From Parafrankia irregularis (GTDB lineage: Bacteria > Actinomycetota > Actinomycetes > Frankiales > Frankiaceae), in NCBI RefSeq assembly GCF_001536285.1, contig NZ_FAOZ01000040.1, positions 1 to 64,000 of the forward strand: DNA of 64,000 bases. Reading direction: 5' to 3'. The notes under the pieces were generated by a model. The model had not been told where the DNA came from and did not search any database. It saw only the letters and a program-made list of their open reading frames with translations. The translations under genes and the position numbers were made by a program. Shown here piece after piece: positions 1-9,644 of this stretch (positions are counted from its first letter, which is position 1; the number at the start of each line of letters is the position of its first letter).

Positions 1-1
1 T

Positions 2-1756
2 CTCGCCGCGCTGGAAAGCGACTCGAAGAAGGTCGGCACCCAGGGCGACGGGCTCGATTTCGCGCTGCTCGTCGACGGGCTCGCCGCGGAACGCGAACAG
101 GGCATCACGATCGACGTCGCCTACCGGTTCTTCTCCACCGAGCGGCGTAAGTTCATCGTCGCGGACACCCCCGGGCACGAGCAGTACACCCGGAACATGG
201 TGACCGGCGCGTCCACCGCCGACCTCGCCGTGATTCTCGTCGACGCCCGCCGGGGTGTGCTCACCCAGACCTGCCGGCACAGCTATCTGGTGTCGCTGCT
301 GGGAATCCGCAAGGTCGTCCTGGCGGTGAACAAGCTCGATCTCGTCGGATACTCCAAGGAGACGTTCGACGCCATCGAGGCGGACTACCGCCAGTTCGCC
401 GCGCAGATCGGGCTCAGCGACATCGTCGCGATCCCGATGTCGGCGCTCGCGGGTGACAACATCACCGCGCCCAGCCCGAACACCCCCTGGTACACCGGGC
501 CAACCCTGGTCGGCCACCTGGAGACCGTCGAGATCGACGACGATCTGGAGGACAGGCCGTTCCGGCTGCCCGTCCAGTGGGTCAACCGACCGGACCTGGA
601 CTTCCGCGGGTTCTCCGGGCAGATCGCCGGAGGAGTCATCCGCCCTGGCGACCGGGTACGGGTGCTGCCTTCGGGCCAGGAGAGCACCGTCTCGCGGATC
701 GTCACGGCTGACGGCGACCTGCCCGAGGCCGGTGCCGGTCAGTCGGTGACCCTCACCCTCGCGGACGAGATCGACATCAGCCGCGGCGACGTCATCGCGA
801 CCGCCGTCAACCCTCCGGAGGCCGCTGACCAGTTCGAGTGCCATCTGGTGTGGATGGGCGAGGAGCCGATGCTGCCGGGCCGGCCCTACCTGCTCAAGAT
901 CGGCACCCGCACCGTCGGCGCGGCGGTCACCCAGCCGAAGTACAAGGTCAACGTCAACACCCTGGAGCACCTCGCCGCACGTTCTCTCGAGCTCAACGAG
1001 ATCGGCGTCGTCAACATCAGCCTCGACCGGCCGGTGCCGTTCGACCCCTATGGCGAGAACCGGGACATGGGCGGTTTCATCCTGATTGATCGGTTCACCC
1101 ACGGCACGGTCGCGGCCGGGCTGCTGCACTTCGCGCTGCGACGCGCGCACAACGTGCACTGGCAGGCCGTCGAGGTCAACAAGAAGGCCCGTGCACTCGG
1201 CAAGGGCCAGCGACCGGCCGTCGTGTGGTTCACCGGGCTTTCCGGCGCCGGCAAGTCGACGATCGCCAACCTCGTCGAGAAGCGGCTGCACGACCAGGGC
1301 TTCCACACCTATCTGCTGGACGGTGACAACGTCCGGCACGGCCTGAACAAGGATCTCGGGTTCACCGAGGCCGACCGGGTGGAGAACATCCGCCGTGTCG
1401 CCGAGGTCGCGAAGCTCATGGTGGACGCCGGCCTCATCGTGCTCACCTCCTTCATCTCGCCGTTCCGCGCCGAACGACAACTGGCCCGCAGCCTGTTCGA
1501 GGACGACGAGTTCATCGAGGTCTTCGTCGATGCGCCCCTCGAGGTCGCCGAGTCCCGCGACCGCAAGGGCCTCTACGCCAAGGCCCGTCGTGGTGAGCTG
1601 ATCAACTTCACCGGCATCGACTCGTCCTACGAGGCCCCCGTGGCACCGGAGCTGCATCTCGACGCGAGCGGAGCCGTCGCCGCCGAGGCCTCCGCCGATT
1701 TCGTCATCGCCCACCTGCGCCAGGCCGGCGTCCTCACACTGCCGCAGACGTCGTGA
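2..1756 (+). CDS. cysNC: Bifunctional sulfate adenylyltransferase subunit 1 / adenylylsulfate kinase (5' end outside window)
   Basis: Sulfate activation. The CysN part is the GTPase subunit of ATP sulfurylase and the CysC part phosphorylates APS to PAPS. The frame is open from base 2, so the N terminus with the first P-loop is missing; 584 residues are visible. CysN marks are [11 protein letters not shown], the G3 motif DTPGHEQ and the G4 motif NKLD, followed by EF-Tu-like beta-barrel domains. After a short linker the kinase starts, with P-loop GLSGAGKST at visible residues 412-420 and the DGDNVRHGL motif. The fused arrangement is common in actinobacteria and proteobacteria. The CysD partner should lie just upstream, outside the window. 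The stop overlaps the cysQ start (GTGA), so the two are probably translationally coupled. Confidence 0.97.
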   Translation, partial: LAALESDSKKVGTQGDGLDFALLVDGLAAEREQGITIDVAYRFFSTERRKFIVADTPGHEQYTRNMVTGASTADLAVILVDARRGVLTQTCRHSYLVSLLGIRKVVLAVNKLDLVGYSKETFDAIEADYRQFAAQIGLSDIVAIPMSALAGDNITAPSPNTPWYTGPTLVGHLETVEIDDDLEDRPFRLPVQWVNRPDLDFRGFSGQIAGGVIRPGDRVRVLPSGQESTVSRIVTADGDLPEAGAGQSVTLTLADEIDISRGDVIATAVNPPEAADQFECHLVWMGEEPMLPGRPYLLKIGTRTVGAAVTQPKYKVNVNTLEHLAARSLELNEIGVVNISLDRPVPFDPYGENRDMGGFILIDRFTHGTVAAGLLHFALRRAHNVHWQAVEVNKKARALGKGQRPAVVWFTGLSGAGKSTIANLVEKRLHDQGFHTYLLDGDNVRHGLNKDLGFTEADRVENIRRVAEVAKLMVDAGLIVLTSFISPFRAERQLARSLFEDDEFIEVFVDAPLEVAESRDRKGLYAKARRGELINFTGIDSSYEAPVAPELHLDASGAVAAEASADFVIAHLRQAGVLTLPQTS

Positions 1757-2493
1757 CCGGGCTCGACGCCCTCGACGGGCTGGACGATCACGCCCTCGCG
1801 GCGCAGCTGGCCGAGCTGGCCGGGGCCCTGCTGCTCGCCATCCGCTCCGAGGGCGGCAAGGAGGGTGACCGACAGTCCAACGAGCTTCTTCTGGGACTGC
1901 TGGCACGAGCCCGCCCCGACGATGCAGTCCTGTCCGAGGAGAGCGCGGACAACCCGGCACGCCTCGACCGGGAGCGGGTCTGGATCATCGATCCTCTCGA
2001 CGGCACCCGTGAGTACGGCGAGCCGCCCCGGGAGGACTGGGCCGTCCACGTGGCTCTCGCCCTCGGCGGCCTGCCCGCTGCCGGCGCGGTCGCCCTGCCC
2101 GCGGCCGGGCTCGTCCTGCACACCGGGGCCCCACCAGCGTCCCCGCCTGTCGCACCGGGGCCGATCCGTCTCGTGGTGTCACGCACCCGGCCACCGGCCT
2201 GTGTCGACCTGCTCCGCACCCACCTTGACGCCGAGCTCGTGCCCATGGGCTCGGCGGGGGCGAAGGCGATGGCTGTCGCGCGTGGCCAGGCGGACGTCTA
2301 CGCCCACTCCGGCGGTCAGTACGAGTGGGACTCGTGCGCGCCCGTGGCGGTGGCCGCCGCGGCCGGCCTGCATGTGTCCCGGCTCGACGGCAGCCCACTG
2401 CTGTACAACCGGCCCGACCCCTACCTCCCCGACCTGCTGATCTGCCGTCCGGACCTCGCGGGTGCGGTTATCAGCGTGCTCCGGGAGAGCTGA
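1753..2493 (+). CDS. cysQ: 3'(2'),5'-bisphosphate nucleotidase, inositol monophosphatase superfamily
   Basis: Likely removes the 3'-phosphate of PAP, the by-product of PAPS use, or dephosphorylates PAPS; both roles are known in the family. The 246-residue length is normal. The metal-binding motif DPLDGT is at residues 80-85, preceded by an acidic EES (residues 62-64), and the C-terminal signature [10 protein letters not shown] starts at residue 192. These are the Li-sensitive phosphatase marks. GTG start chosen because it overlaps the cysNC stop as GTGA and gives a full-length domain. Sitting directly behind cysNC supports a sulfur role over an inositol monophosphatase role. Confidence 0.9.
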   Translation: MTGLDALDGLDDHALAAQLAELAGALLLAIRSEGGKEGDRQSNELLLGLLARARPDDAVLSEESADNPARLDRERVWIIDPLDGTREYGEPPREDWAVHVALALGGLPAAGAVALPAAGLVLHTGAPPASPPVAPGPIRLVVSRTRPPACVDLLRTHLDAELVPMGSAGAKAMAVARGQADVYAHSGGQYEWDSCAPVAVAAAAGLHVSRLDGSPLLYNRPDPYLPDLLICRPDLAGAVISVLRES

Positions 2494-2575
2494 GCGCCCA
2501 GCCCGGACCGGTCGGCCTGATGTAGCTGCCGCAACACAGATTTCTGGTCATCGATGGTGGAGGAGACAGCTGGAC

Positions 2576-3400
2576 ATGTCCCTGTTTGACGCGTTCCGGT
2601 TCGACGGGAAGCGGATCCTCGTGGTCGGCGGTGCCACCGGGATGGGTGCCTCGGCTGCCGAACTGGCACTGAGCGCCGGCGCCGAGGTCGTGGTGATGGA
2701 CCACGCCGCCGTCACGCTCGCCGGTGCGACGGCGATCACTGTCAACCTCGCGGACACCGACTCCATCGACGCAGCCGTCGAGGAGTGCGGCGGCCCGGTG
2801 CACGCCGTCCTCTCCTGCGCGGGCGTCGCCGACGGCACCCCCGGCATCGAGAAGATCAACTTTCTCGGTCATCGGTACCTGATCGAGCGTCTGCTGGCCG
2901 CCGATGCCCTCCCAGCCGGATCGGCCATCGGATTCATCTCCTCCGCGGTCGGGCTGGGTTGGGAGAAAAACCTGCCGGAGCTGCGCGAATACCTCGCCAT
3001 CACCGACGTCGAGAAGGCATCGGCCTGGGCAGTCGAGCACGGCAGGGCCTCCTACCTGTGGAGCAAGCAGACGGTCTGCGCCTATGTGGCCAGCGAGGCA
3101 CTGCCGCTGCTGAAGCGGGGTATCCGCATCAACGCCATCTGCCCGGGCCCGACCGAGACACCGCTGGCCCAGGCCAACAAGGAGACCTGGCTCGGGTTCG
3201 GTGCCGACTACAGAGCCGAGATCGGTATCGAGGCAGCCACATCCCTGGAACAGGCGTACCCGCTGCTCTTCCTGTGCAGCGAGGCCGCGGCCGCGATCAC
3301 CGGCATCACCGTGATCACCGACTCGGGCTACTTCAGTGCCGGCGTGACCGAGTCCTTCCCCGCCGCCGCAGCAGCGGTGAAGTTCGTCCTCAGCCTCTGA
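2576..3400 (+). CDS. SDR family NAD(P)-dependent oxidoreductase (coniferyl-alcohol / 3-alpha-hydroxysteroid dehydrogenase type)
   Basis: Classical short-chain dehydrogenase of 274 residues. The cofactor motif GGATGMG is at residues 18-24, the NAG-equivalent is LSCAG, and the catalytic Tyr160 and Lys164 are in YLWSK, followed by INAICPGPTETPL. The shape (long segment between strand 4 and the active site, PG-P-T after the active site) resembles the coniferyl alcohol / 3-alpha-HSD group. The start at ATG 2576 follows GGAGGAGA at a good distance; an in-frame extension to 2462 would overlap cysQ and add residues without homology. It heads a same-strand run with an LLM oxidoreductase and an aldehyde dehydrogenase, so a role in oxidising an alcohol or hydroxyl group in a degradation route is likely. 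The substrate is unknown. Confidence 0.88.
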   Translation: MSLFDAFRFDGKRILVVGGATGMGASAAELALSAGAEVVVMDHAAVTLAGATAITVNLADTDSIDAAVEECGGPVHAVLSCAGVADGTPGIEKINFLGHRYLIERLLAADALPAGSAIGFISSAVGLGWEKNLPELREYLAITDVEKASAWAVEHGRASYLWSKQTVCAYVASEALPLLKRGIRINAICPGPTETPLAQANKETWLGFGADYRAEIGIEAATSLEQAYPLLFLCSEAAAAITGITVITDSGYFSAGVTESFPAAAAAVKFVLSL

Positions 3401-3442
3401 CCGACCGGGGCGAGCACTCTTCGACTGGATGGTTTGCTCTCT

Positions 3443-4345
3443 ATGCGATTCGTGTATCACTACCCCGAAACCAACGGACTCGAGCGCGACATGCTCGAAG
3501 CAGGCGCCGTCGGTGACGTGGCGGCCGCAGCGGAGAAGGCCGGGTTCCACGGTTTGTGCCTCAGCGAGCACCCCGCACCGAGCGCGCGCTGGCTGGCTTC
3601 CGGCGGCCACCAGAGCCTCGATCCGTTCGTCGCGCTCGGGCATGCCGCCGCCGCGACCGAACGGCTCCGGCTACACACCAATCTCTCGGTGGCTCCCTAT
3701 CGCAACCCGTTTCTGCTCGCGAAGGCGGCGGCGACCGTCGACAAGCTCTCGGGCGGACGGTTCGTGCTCGGTCTGGGGGCCGGGTACATGAAAACCGAGT
3801 TCTACGCGCTCGGAGTGAACGTCGATGAGCGCAACGCCCTGTTCGACGAGGTGCTCGACGTGCTCCCGCTGCATTGGAGCGGCGAGCCGTTCAGCTACCA
3901 GGGCCGCCATTTCGACGCTCGCAACGTGATCGCCCGGCCCCGGCCGGTGCAGAACCCCATACCGATCTGGATCGGCGGCAACTCGAAACTGGCACGGCGC
4001 CGGGTCGCCGAACGGGCGCAGGGATGGATGCCGCTGGTAGGCCCGCCCGAGCTCAGCGCCGCTGTCCGCACCACCGCGATCGGTTCGCTGGCGGAACTGA
4101 GCAACATGATCAACGAGATTCGGGAGACGGCCGCGGCCGCGGGGCGAACGGACACGATCGACCTGCAGTACTCCTACAAGGATCGTTCCATCGCCACACC
4201 GGCCGTCGACGCGGACCGCCATCGCGCGGCACTGGCCGAGATCGAAAAGGCCGGCGTGACCACTGTGATCGTGTCCAGCCCGTCGGTGTCACCCGAGGCC
4301 ACCCTGGAGTTCCTTGAGACCTTCGGTACCACCTATCTGTCCTGA
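3443..4345 (+). CDS. LLM class F420-dependent oxidoreductase
   Basis: Luciferase-like monooxygenase fold of 300 residues. Family marks are RLRLHTNLSVAPYRNPFLLAKAAATVD, LSGGRFVLGLGAGY and IPIWIGGNS. In actinobacteria such proteins mostly use F420 (probable from family) and reduce or oxidise varied organic substrates. ATG 3443 is preferred to the TTG nine bases upstream; no clear Shine-Dalgarno is visible for either. Between the SDR (42 bp) and the aldehyde dehydrogenase (27 bp), so probably co-transcribed with them. Substrate not readable from sequence. Confidence 0.85.
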   Translation: MRFVYHYPETNGLERDMLEAGAVGDVAAAAEKAGFHGLCLSEHPAPSARWLASGGHQSLDPFVALGHAAAATERLRLHTNLSVAPYRNPFLLAKAAATVDKLSGGRFVLGLGAGYMKTEFYALGVNVDERNALFDEVLDVLPLHWSGEPFSYQGRHFDARNVIARPRPVQNPIPIWIGGNSKLARRRVAERAQGWMPLVGPPELSAAVRTTAIGSLAELSNMINEIRETAAAAGRTDTIDLQYSYKDRSIATPAVDADRHRAALAEIEKAGVTTVIVSSPSVSPEATLEFLETFGTTYLS

Positions 4346-4372
4346 CAGCGCTACCGGAGAGAAGCGGCGACG

Positions 4373-5851
4373 ATGGCGGAGACCCGCGCAATCAACCCCG
4401 AGCGCAGAATGCTGGTCGACGGCCGGCTGTGCGACGCCGACTCGGGACGGACATTCGACAACATCAATCCGGCGACCGAAGAGGTACTGGGCCAGGTCGC
4501 CGACGCGTCGGGTACGGAGATGGACCGGGCGATCGCCGCGGCCCGCCGGGCTTTCGACGAGACGGACTGGTCGACGAACCGGTCGTTCCGGCGTCACTGC
4601 ATCGAACAGCTGCAGGAGGCGTTGGAGGCAGCCCGCGAGGAGCTACGTGAGCAGCTGATCCTCGAGACAGGCTGCCCGCGCATGCTCACGAACGGCCCGC
4701 AGCTCGACGACCCGCTCTCCGAGGCGCTCCGCTACCCGCTGAAGCTCATGGATGAGTTTCCGTGGGAGGTCGATCTTCCGGACGCGCTGACCCGGGGGAC
4801 GGTGAACCACCGGCGGATCTGGAAGGAGCCGGTCGGGGTGGTCGGGGCCATCGCGCCGTGGAACTTCCCGTTCGAGATCGCCCTGCACAAGCTTGGCCAG
4901 ATCCTCGCCACCGGTAACACGGTGGTTCTCAAGCCGGCCCCGGACACGCCCTGGAATTCCACTCTGATCAGCCGCCTGGTCGCAGAGCAGACCGATTTCC
5001 CGGCCGGCGTGATCAACGTCGTCACATCCTCGGATCACCTGGTGGGAGAGAGACTGACGCTCTCTCCGCTGGTCGACGCGATTTCCTTCACCGGGTCGAC
5101 GCCCGTCGGAAAGAGGATCCTGGAGAAGGGTGCGGCGACGGTCAAACGGGTTTTCCTGGAGCTCGGCGGCAAGTCGGCGACCATCGTGCTCGACGACGCC
5201 GACTTCCCGAAGGCACTCATGGCGGGCCTGGGAGTGTGCGTCCATGCCGGCCAGGGCTGTGCCATCCAGAGCCGCATGCTGCTGCCGCGCTCTCGCTACG
5301 CCGAGGGCGTGGCCATGCTGAAGGCGGCCATGGCGGCCGTTCCCTACGGAGACCCGCAGCGCCCCGATGTGATCATGGGGCCGGTGGTGTCGAGCAAGCA
5401 GCGTGATCGGGTCCTCGGCTACATCGAGAAGGGTGTCCAGGAGGGCGCGACACTCGCCGTCGGGGGCGGTCGCCCCGACCATCTGCCGAAGGGCTGGTAC
5501 GTCGAGCCCACGCTGTTCGCCGACGTGGACAACTCGATGACGATCGCCCGGGAGGAGATCTTCGGGCCGGTGCTCGTCGCTATTCCCTTTGATGACGACG
5601 ACGATGCCGTCCGTATCGCCAACGACAGTTCCTACGGCCTTGGCGGAGGGGTGTTTTCGGGGTCGTTGGAGCGATCCTTCGCCGTGGCGCGCCGGATCCG
5701 GGCCGGAAGCGTCGGCCTCAACGGCGGCATCTGCTACGGCGCCGACCTGCCGTTCGGGGGATACAAGCACAGCGGAGTGGGGCGGCAGAACGGGAGCGTC
5801 GGTTTCGAGCAGTATCTCGAGACGAAGTCGCTCGCCTGGCCAGCCGCCTGA
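4373..5851 (+). CDS. NAD(P)-dependent aldehyde dehydrogenase
   Basis: Full-length ALDH superfamily member (492 residues). Catalytic Cys296 lies in GQGCAIQSR, general base Glu263 in FLELGGKSA, Asn164 in PWNFPFE; the EEIFGPV motif and the PFGGYKHSG end are present. It oxidises an aldehyde to a carboxylic acid. As third gene of the SDR-LLM-ALDH run it may oxidise the aldehyde made by the SDR. Start is ATG 4373, preceded by GGAGAGAAGCGG. Identity within the family (betaine, vanillin, aliphatic and so on) cannot be settled here. Confidence 0.93.
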   Translation: MAETRAINPERRMLVDGRLCDADSGRTFDNINPATEEVLGQVADASGTEMDRAIAAARRAFDETDWSTNRSFRRHCIEQLQEALEAAREELREQLILETGCPRMLTNGPQLDDPLSEALRYPLKLMDEFPWEVDLPDALTRGTVNHRRIWKEPVGVVGAIAPWNFPFEIALHKLGQILATGNTVVLKPAPDTPWNSTLISRLVAEQTDFPAGVINVVTSSDHLVGERLTLSPLVDAISFTGSTPVGKRILEKGAATVKRVFLELGGKSATIVLDDADFPKALMAGLGVCVHAGQGCAIQSRMLLPRSRYAEGVAMLKAAMAAVPYGDPQRPDVIMGPVVSSKQRDRVLGYIEKGVQEGATLAVGGGRPDHLPKGWYVEPTLFADVDNSMTIAREEIFGPVLVAIPFDDDDDAVRIANDSSYGLGGGVFSGSLERSFAVARRIRAGSVGLNGGICYGADLPFGGYKHSGVGRQNGSVGFEQYLETKSLAWPAA

Positions 5852-6016
5852 CTCATCGCTCCCCCGCGGGCCAGACTGCGCGCATTCGCCAGCGATTCGC
5901 CCCAGGAGTCGAAGGCTCCGCCTCAGGACGGTGGCACAGGCCAAGGCCTTCGCCGGCGACATCACCGCCGAGGTCACCAGCGACCTGTTCGCCCTGTCGC
6001 ATCGCAAATGCTCTGG

Positions 6017-6044
6017 TTGGTGCTTTCTCTGTTGAACCTAGATA
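6017..6044 (+). promoter_or_regulatory. Possible sigma-70-type promoter before the DUF1214-like gene
   Basis: TTGGTG (6017-6022), 16 bp, then TAGATA (6039-6044), about 40 bp before the ATG at 6083. The 231-bp gap after the aldehyde dehydrogenase suggests the next gene has its own promoter. The match is weak at -35 and this is inference only. Confidence 0.3.
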
Positions 6045-6082
6045 GAAATGATGGGAACGAGAAGATGGGCGGAGCGATCACG

Positions 6083-7363
6083 ATGACCGATGAGCAAGCT
6101 CGGCAGACCCGGCCGGTCCTGGCAACGCCGTCGCAGATTCTCGCCGAGGAGACCTTGCTTGAGATCCTCGAGGACGCTCAGCTCAAGCGCTTGCAGGCCG
6201 ACCTGCGCGAACAGCTCGCGGCGACCCCGCGCGGGCAGTCCCCGGCGGGCGCCGCCACCCTCGACGAGGCGATCTCCCAGTGGTCCAACTCGCTGATCAT
6301 GGCGGAGATTGCGAACGTCCTGCCTCAGCCCTCGCAGATCTGGGTCACCGACGACACCCCCCGGGAATGGCTCGGCCACACCCTGCCCGGCGTCGGCACC
6401 TCCGGCGACAACCCGGACGCGGTCTACCGCATCGCCTCCGTCGACGGGGACCGGCGCTTTGAGGTCCTCGGCCGCTTCGACCCCGCCCGCCGCCCTGCGC
6501 AGCTCAACATCGAGCTGCATCGCGGAACCAAGGTCACCCCACCGAACATGGTCAACAACACGGATCTGACTCCCCTGGCCAGTATCACCGATCGTGATCT
6601 GCAGATCGCGGTGGACGGGTCCTTCCGGATCACGATCGGACCCAAGGAGGAGAGCCCCGTCCACCTTCTTTCGGCTCCCGGCCTGCTTTCTCTCGGCTCC
6701 CGGGACATGCTGGCCGACTGGGATCAGCGCCCGTCCTGGATGGAGCTGCGCCCGCTCGACGACGTCGAGCCGACCCCCTTCGACATCGCGGAGATCATCC
6801 GGTCGGTCTACCGTGACCTGCCGGGCTACCTGCTCTTCTGGGCGAATTTCCCGAACGTGTGGTTCGGCGGCCTTCACGGCAACCAGATCAGTCCCGGGCA
6901 TATACGCACCGGCAGCATGTCCGGCTTCACGGTGGCTCTCAGCTGGGACCTCCGGCCGGATCAGGCGATCGTCGTGACGACGGACCCGGTCGGCGCCGCC
7001 TACACGGGCTTCCAGCTCATGGACCCGTGGATGCTCGGGCCGAATGCCAAGGAACGTCAGGTCTCGCTCAACCTGGCCCAGACCGCGCCGAACCCCGACG
7101 GCACCTTCACCTTCGTCATCGCTCACGAAGACCCCGGGGTTGCGAACTGGCTCGACACAACGGGCCTCGATGAGGGGCTCGGACTCATCCGGTGGCAGGC
7201 GGCACCGCCTGGCGCGGCAATCAGCCCAGCCGTGCTGGTGCGCGATTTCCGGGTCGTCTCCCTCGCCAACGTGGAAAGCCTCGAGCTCCCCCAGGTCACC
7301 CCCGCCCAGCGGGCGGCCCAGCTTGCGGCCCGGGCCGTGGGATATCACTCCCGCACGCTCTAG
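6083..7363 (+). CDS. DUF1214-like domain protein
   Basis: 426 residues, no signal peptide or membrane segment evident. The C-terminal half ends with the pattern seen in DUF1214 proteins: a hydrophobic region (FQLMDPWML), then NPDGTFTFVIAHEDPGVANWLDT and a closing strand with LIRWQ. The biochemical role of that domain is not firmly known. ATG 6083 is chosen because GGAG lies 8 bases upstream; ATG 6065 and further upstream starts lack this. In actinobacteria such genes often sit in catabolic clusters, and here it stands between an aldehyde dehydrogenase and a VOC protein. Domain call is by motif recall, so moderate. Confidence 0.65.
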   Translation: MTDEQARQTRPVLATPSQILAEETLLEILEDAQLKRLQADLREQLAATPRGQSPAGAATLDEAISQWSNSLIMAEIANVLPQPSQIWVTDDTPREWLGHTLPGVGTSGDNPDAVYRIASVDGDRRFEVLGRFDPARRPAQLNIELHRGTKVTPPNMVNNTDLTPLASITDRDLQIAVDGSFRITIGPKEESPVHLLSAPGLLSLGSRDMLADWDQRPSWMELRPLDDVEPTPFDIAEIIRSVYRDLPGYLLFWANFPNVWFGGLHGNQISPGHIRTGSMSGFTVALSWDLRPDQAIVVTTDPVGAAYTGFQLMDPWMLGPNAKERQVSLNLAQTAPNPDGTFTFVIAHEDPGVANWLDTTGLDEGLGLIRWQAAPPGAAISPAVLVRDFRVVSLANVESLELPQVTPAQRAAQLAARAVGYHSRTL

Positions 7364-7482
7364 TCCCCGCACCCGTCAAGGTTCCCCGTGCGGCGTACCC
7401 AAGCCGATTGCTGGCAAGGCACCGAAATCCGCTGTGTAGCAGCGCCACCCGAGAACCAGCGAAGGGCAGGTCACCCCCCACG

Positions 7483-7911
7483 ATGCGTACGCCGACCTTC
7501 CGCTTCACGAAACTCGTGGTCAGCGACCTCGCTGTCGCGGAGAGCTTCTACAGCGGCGTCTTCGGGATGAAGGTCATCAACCGTGTCATGACCGACGAGC
7601 ACAAGTACCCACTTGAAGAGATCACGCTGTCATCCACCGGCGAGCCCGATACGCACGTTCTCGTCATCGCCAGATATCTCGAGCACGCCCGCCCGCCGGC
7701 CGGCTCGGCGTGGACCGGTTTTGTCGTCCCGAATATCGATGTGGCACTGGCGGCGGTGGAGTCGGCCGGCGGCCGGATCGAGGTCCCGGTGCACGGGAAT
7801 GCCGAGTTCGGAACACGTGCGGCCATCGCGACCGATCCAGACGGGCATCCGATCGAGATCATTCAGTTGATGTATGCCTCCACGCCTGAGAGGCGAACGT
7901 TCGGTCGCTGA
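7483..7911 (+). CDS. VOC superfamily (glyoxalase/bleomycin resistance/dioxygenase fold) protein
   Basis: 142 residues with the typical start FRFTKLVVSDLAVAESFYSGVFGM, a central beta strand FVVPNID, and the end TDPDGHPIEIIQ with a metal-ligand-like Glu. One VOC module pair, so a small single-domain protein. Could be a lyase, isomerase, dioxygenase-like enzyme or a binding protein; function not readable. ATG 7483 taken as start since upstream in-frame sequence overlaps the preceding gene's end without homology. Last gene of the same-strand block that starts with the SDR. Confidence 0.8.
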   Translation: MRTPTFRFTKLVVSDLAVAESFYSGVFGMKVINRVMTDEHKYPLEEITLSSTGEPDTHVLVIARYLEHARPPAGSAWTGFVVPNIDVALAAVESAGGRIEVPVHGNAEFGTRAAIATDPDGHPIEIIQLMYASTPERRTFGR

Positions 7912-7925
7912 ACTGCCGCCACCGA

Positions 7926-8069
7926 TCAGGGGAGGCGGCCCGTGCGGGCGATCTCACCGAGCCAACGTGCGGACGGTTTCACCGTGCGGGCGAAGGTGGC
8001 CCGGTCGACGGCGATCAGCCCGAAGGTCATCGCGTAGCCGGACGTCCACTCGAAGTTGTCGAGCAGGGA
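7926..8069 (-). pseudogene. Remnant of a glycosyl hydrolase family 1 (beta-glucosidase) gene: C-terminal end only
   Basis: Reading the minus strand from 8069 to a TGA at 7926-7928 gives 47 residues that begin [18 protein letters not shown], contain [14 protein letters not shown] and end just after RTG. This is the hallmark end of GH1 enzymes (LLDNFEW, then FGL..VD, then R..K.SA.W). Upstream of 8070 the likeness stops at once, and the MFS gene ends at 8089. There is no start and no catalytic ENG motif, so this is a fossil of a deleted gene. Confidence 0.75.
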
Positions 8070-8088
8070 GCGACCAACGGCATGCGGG

Positions 8089-9549
8089 TCAGACCCGACG
8101 GGCCGTCCGGCTGTTCCGCAGTACCGTCCGGCTGTTCCGCAGTATCAGAGCCAGCGCCGCCCCGGTCGCGGCAACGCCGGCGGTGAACAGGAGACCGTTG
8201 GAGTATCCCTCGTCTCGGTAGAACCGGATGCCGTGAATGATCTGGCTGTCCCGGGCAAGAATGATGAAGGTCAGTTGGCTGAGAATGGTCTGGGTGGCCC
8301 CTTGCGCCATTGACTGGGCGCCGTTGGCCAGGGCCTGTTCCGCTGGGTGCACCGCCTGGATGACCAGGATGGGAACGGTGGCCACCACGAGGCCCATGCC
8401 CACCGCGGTCCCGGCGCCGAGGAGCATCAACTGCGGCACGGTGTGGTGGTATACGGAGATCGCACCATAGCCGCCGGCGACGAGCAGGCCGCCGACGGCC
8501 AGCAGGAGCCAGGGGTCGATCCGACGGGCAGCCATCCCGGCCGCGATCGCGCCCAGAAGAACCAGGACGCTGCTGGGAGCATTGATCAGCGCGTTTTTGG
8601 TCGCGGAGAACCCCAGGCCGTCGGAGACGCCGGGGATCGTCGGCATCAGGGCGAGCAGGAACATCACCGTGCCGACGGCGTACGCTGCCCCGCCGACCAG
8701 TGACGTCGTCAGCAGCATGGTCCAGAACGACCGCCGTTTCAGCAGGGGCAGTGGAAACATCGGATGCGGCACCCGGCTTTCGACGAAGGCGAAACCGGCC
8801 ACCGCGGCGAGACCGCCGCCGATGAACAGAGGGGTGCGGGCACTGGCCCAGCCCCAGCCTGCGCCTTCACCGATCCCGTAGATGACCGCGGTCAGGCCAC
8901 CGCCGAGCAGGAGCCCGCCCAGCCAGTCGATGCGGGTGCGTTCCTCGCGCACGGGACTCTCGGGAACGAGAAGCACGAGCGCCGCAAGGCTGAGCGCGCT
9001 GGCAGCGGCCATGAACCACAGCGCGCCACGGAAGCCGAAACCGTCGACGAGCCACGCGGACAGAAACGGGCCGCCGAGCGCGACCAGCCCGACGCCGCCG
9101 CCCAGCAGGCCGCTGGCTGGACCAACGAGCCGGCGCGGGAAGACATCACGAACCATCGAACAGGCCAGCGCGGCGATCGGACCGTAGCACCCGGCAATGC
9201 CACGTCCGATCAGCAGCATGGAGTAGTTCGTCGCGAGGGCGGCGATCACGTCACCCACCAGGCCGAGGACGGTGATGACCACCATGACGCGCTTCTTGCC
9301 GTACATGGCCGCAGCCTTGACCACGAACGGCGTGACGAAGGTGCCGACCAGCGCCGTGACCAATGTGAACCACGAGATCCTCGCGGTGTGAAAATGTATG
9401 GCGATCTCGGCCTGAATGTTGCCGGACAGCAGGCCGACCAGCCCCAGGAGCTGGGATGCCCACATCAGCACAAGCAGGATCAACGCATGTCGCGCGCCGA
9501 ATCCGGATTCTCCGGATGCTGTCCGGGACGGGGCCGCGATAAGGGTCAT
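8089..9549 (-). CDS. MFS transporter, DHA2-like drug exporter type
   Basis: 486 residues with about 14 hydrophobic segments, starting at [21 protein letters not shown]. Cytoplasmic loop 2-3 has [12 protein letters not shown], the MFS A-motif variant; [26 protein letters not shown] is loop 4-5. The 14-segment plan fits DHA2 proton antiporters that expel drugs or small molecules. ATG 9549 follows AGGAGCC at 6 bases. Its 3' end carries a tandem 21-bp duplication encoding LRNSRTV / LRNSRTA. The preceding gene on this strand is the Ser/Thr kinase (95 bp); a perfect 7-bp hairpin lies between them. Substrate unknown. Confidence 0.85.
   Translation of the reverse strand: MTLIAAPSRTASGESGFGARHALILLVLMWASQLLGLVGLLSGNIQAEIAIHFHTARISWFTLVTALVGTFVTPFVVKAAAMYGKKRVMVVITVLGLVGDVIAALATNYSMLLIGRGIAGCYGPIAALACSMVRDVFPRRLVGPASGLLGGGVGLVALGGPFLSAWLVDGFGFRGALWFMAAASALSLAALVLLVPESPVREERTRIDWLGGLLLGGGLTAVIYGIGEGAGWGWASARTPLFIGGGLAAVAGFAFVESRVPHPMFPLPLLKRRSFWTMLLTTSLVGGAAYAVGTVMFLLALMPTIPGVSDGLGFSATKNALINAPSSVLVLLGAIAAGMAARRIDPWLLLAVGGLLVAGGYGAISVYHHTVPQLMLLGAGTAVGMGLVVATVPILVIQAVHPAEQALANGAQSMAQGATQTILSQLTFIILARDSQIIHGIRFYRDEGYSNGLLFTAGVAATGAALALILRNSRTVLRNSRTARRV
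8103..8144. repeat. Tandem 21-bp duplication at the 3' end of the MFS gene
   Basis: Two exact 21-bp units (8103-8123 and 8124-8144), each containing CCGTCCGGCTGTTCCGCAG. In frame, so it simply lengthens the cytoplasmic tail by 7 residues. Probably a recent slippage event. Confidence 0.9.
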
Positions 9550-9579
9550 GAACGGCTCCTGTCTGCTCGAATGATGAAA

Positions 9580-9595
9580 CCCCTGGCACCAGGGG
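9580..9595. promoter_or_regulatory. Short perfect inverted repeat between the kinase and MFS genes
   Basis: CCCCTGG-CA-CCAGGGG, 7-bp arms with 2-bp spacer, 31 bp upstream of the MFS ATG and 50 bp after the kinase stop. It could be an operator for the MFS gene or a weak terminator; the 2-base loop favours a DNA site over an RNA hairpin. Confidence 0.4.
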
Positions 9596-9644
9596 CACGC
9601 CGACAGCGCCGTAATACCGTTGTTCAGGACGGGCGACGGCCCGG

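Noticed and set aside
4643-6007. 454-residue open frame opposite the aldehyde dehydrogenase, and similar long frames such as 6038-7372 minus, 2471-3643 minus, 40158-41903 minus and 61394-63289 minus
   Set aside because: Antisense shadows of high-GC genes: Arg/Gly/Pro/His-rich, no family motifs, no start signals.
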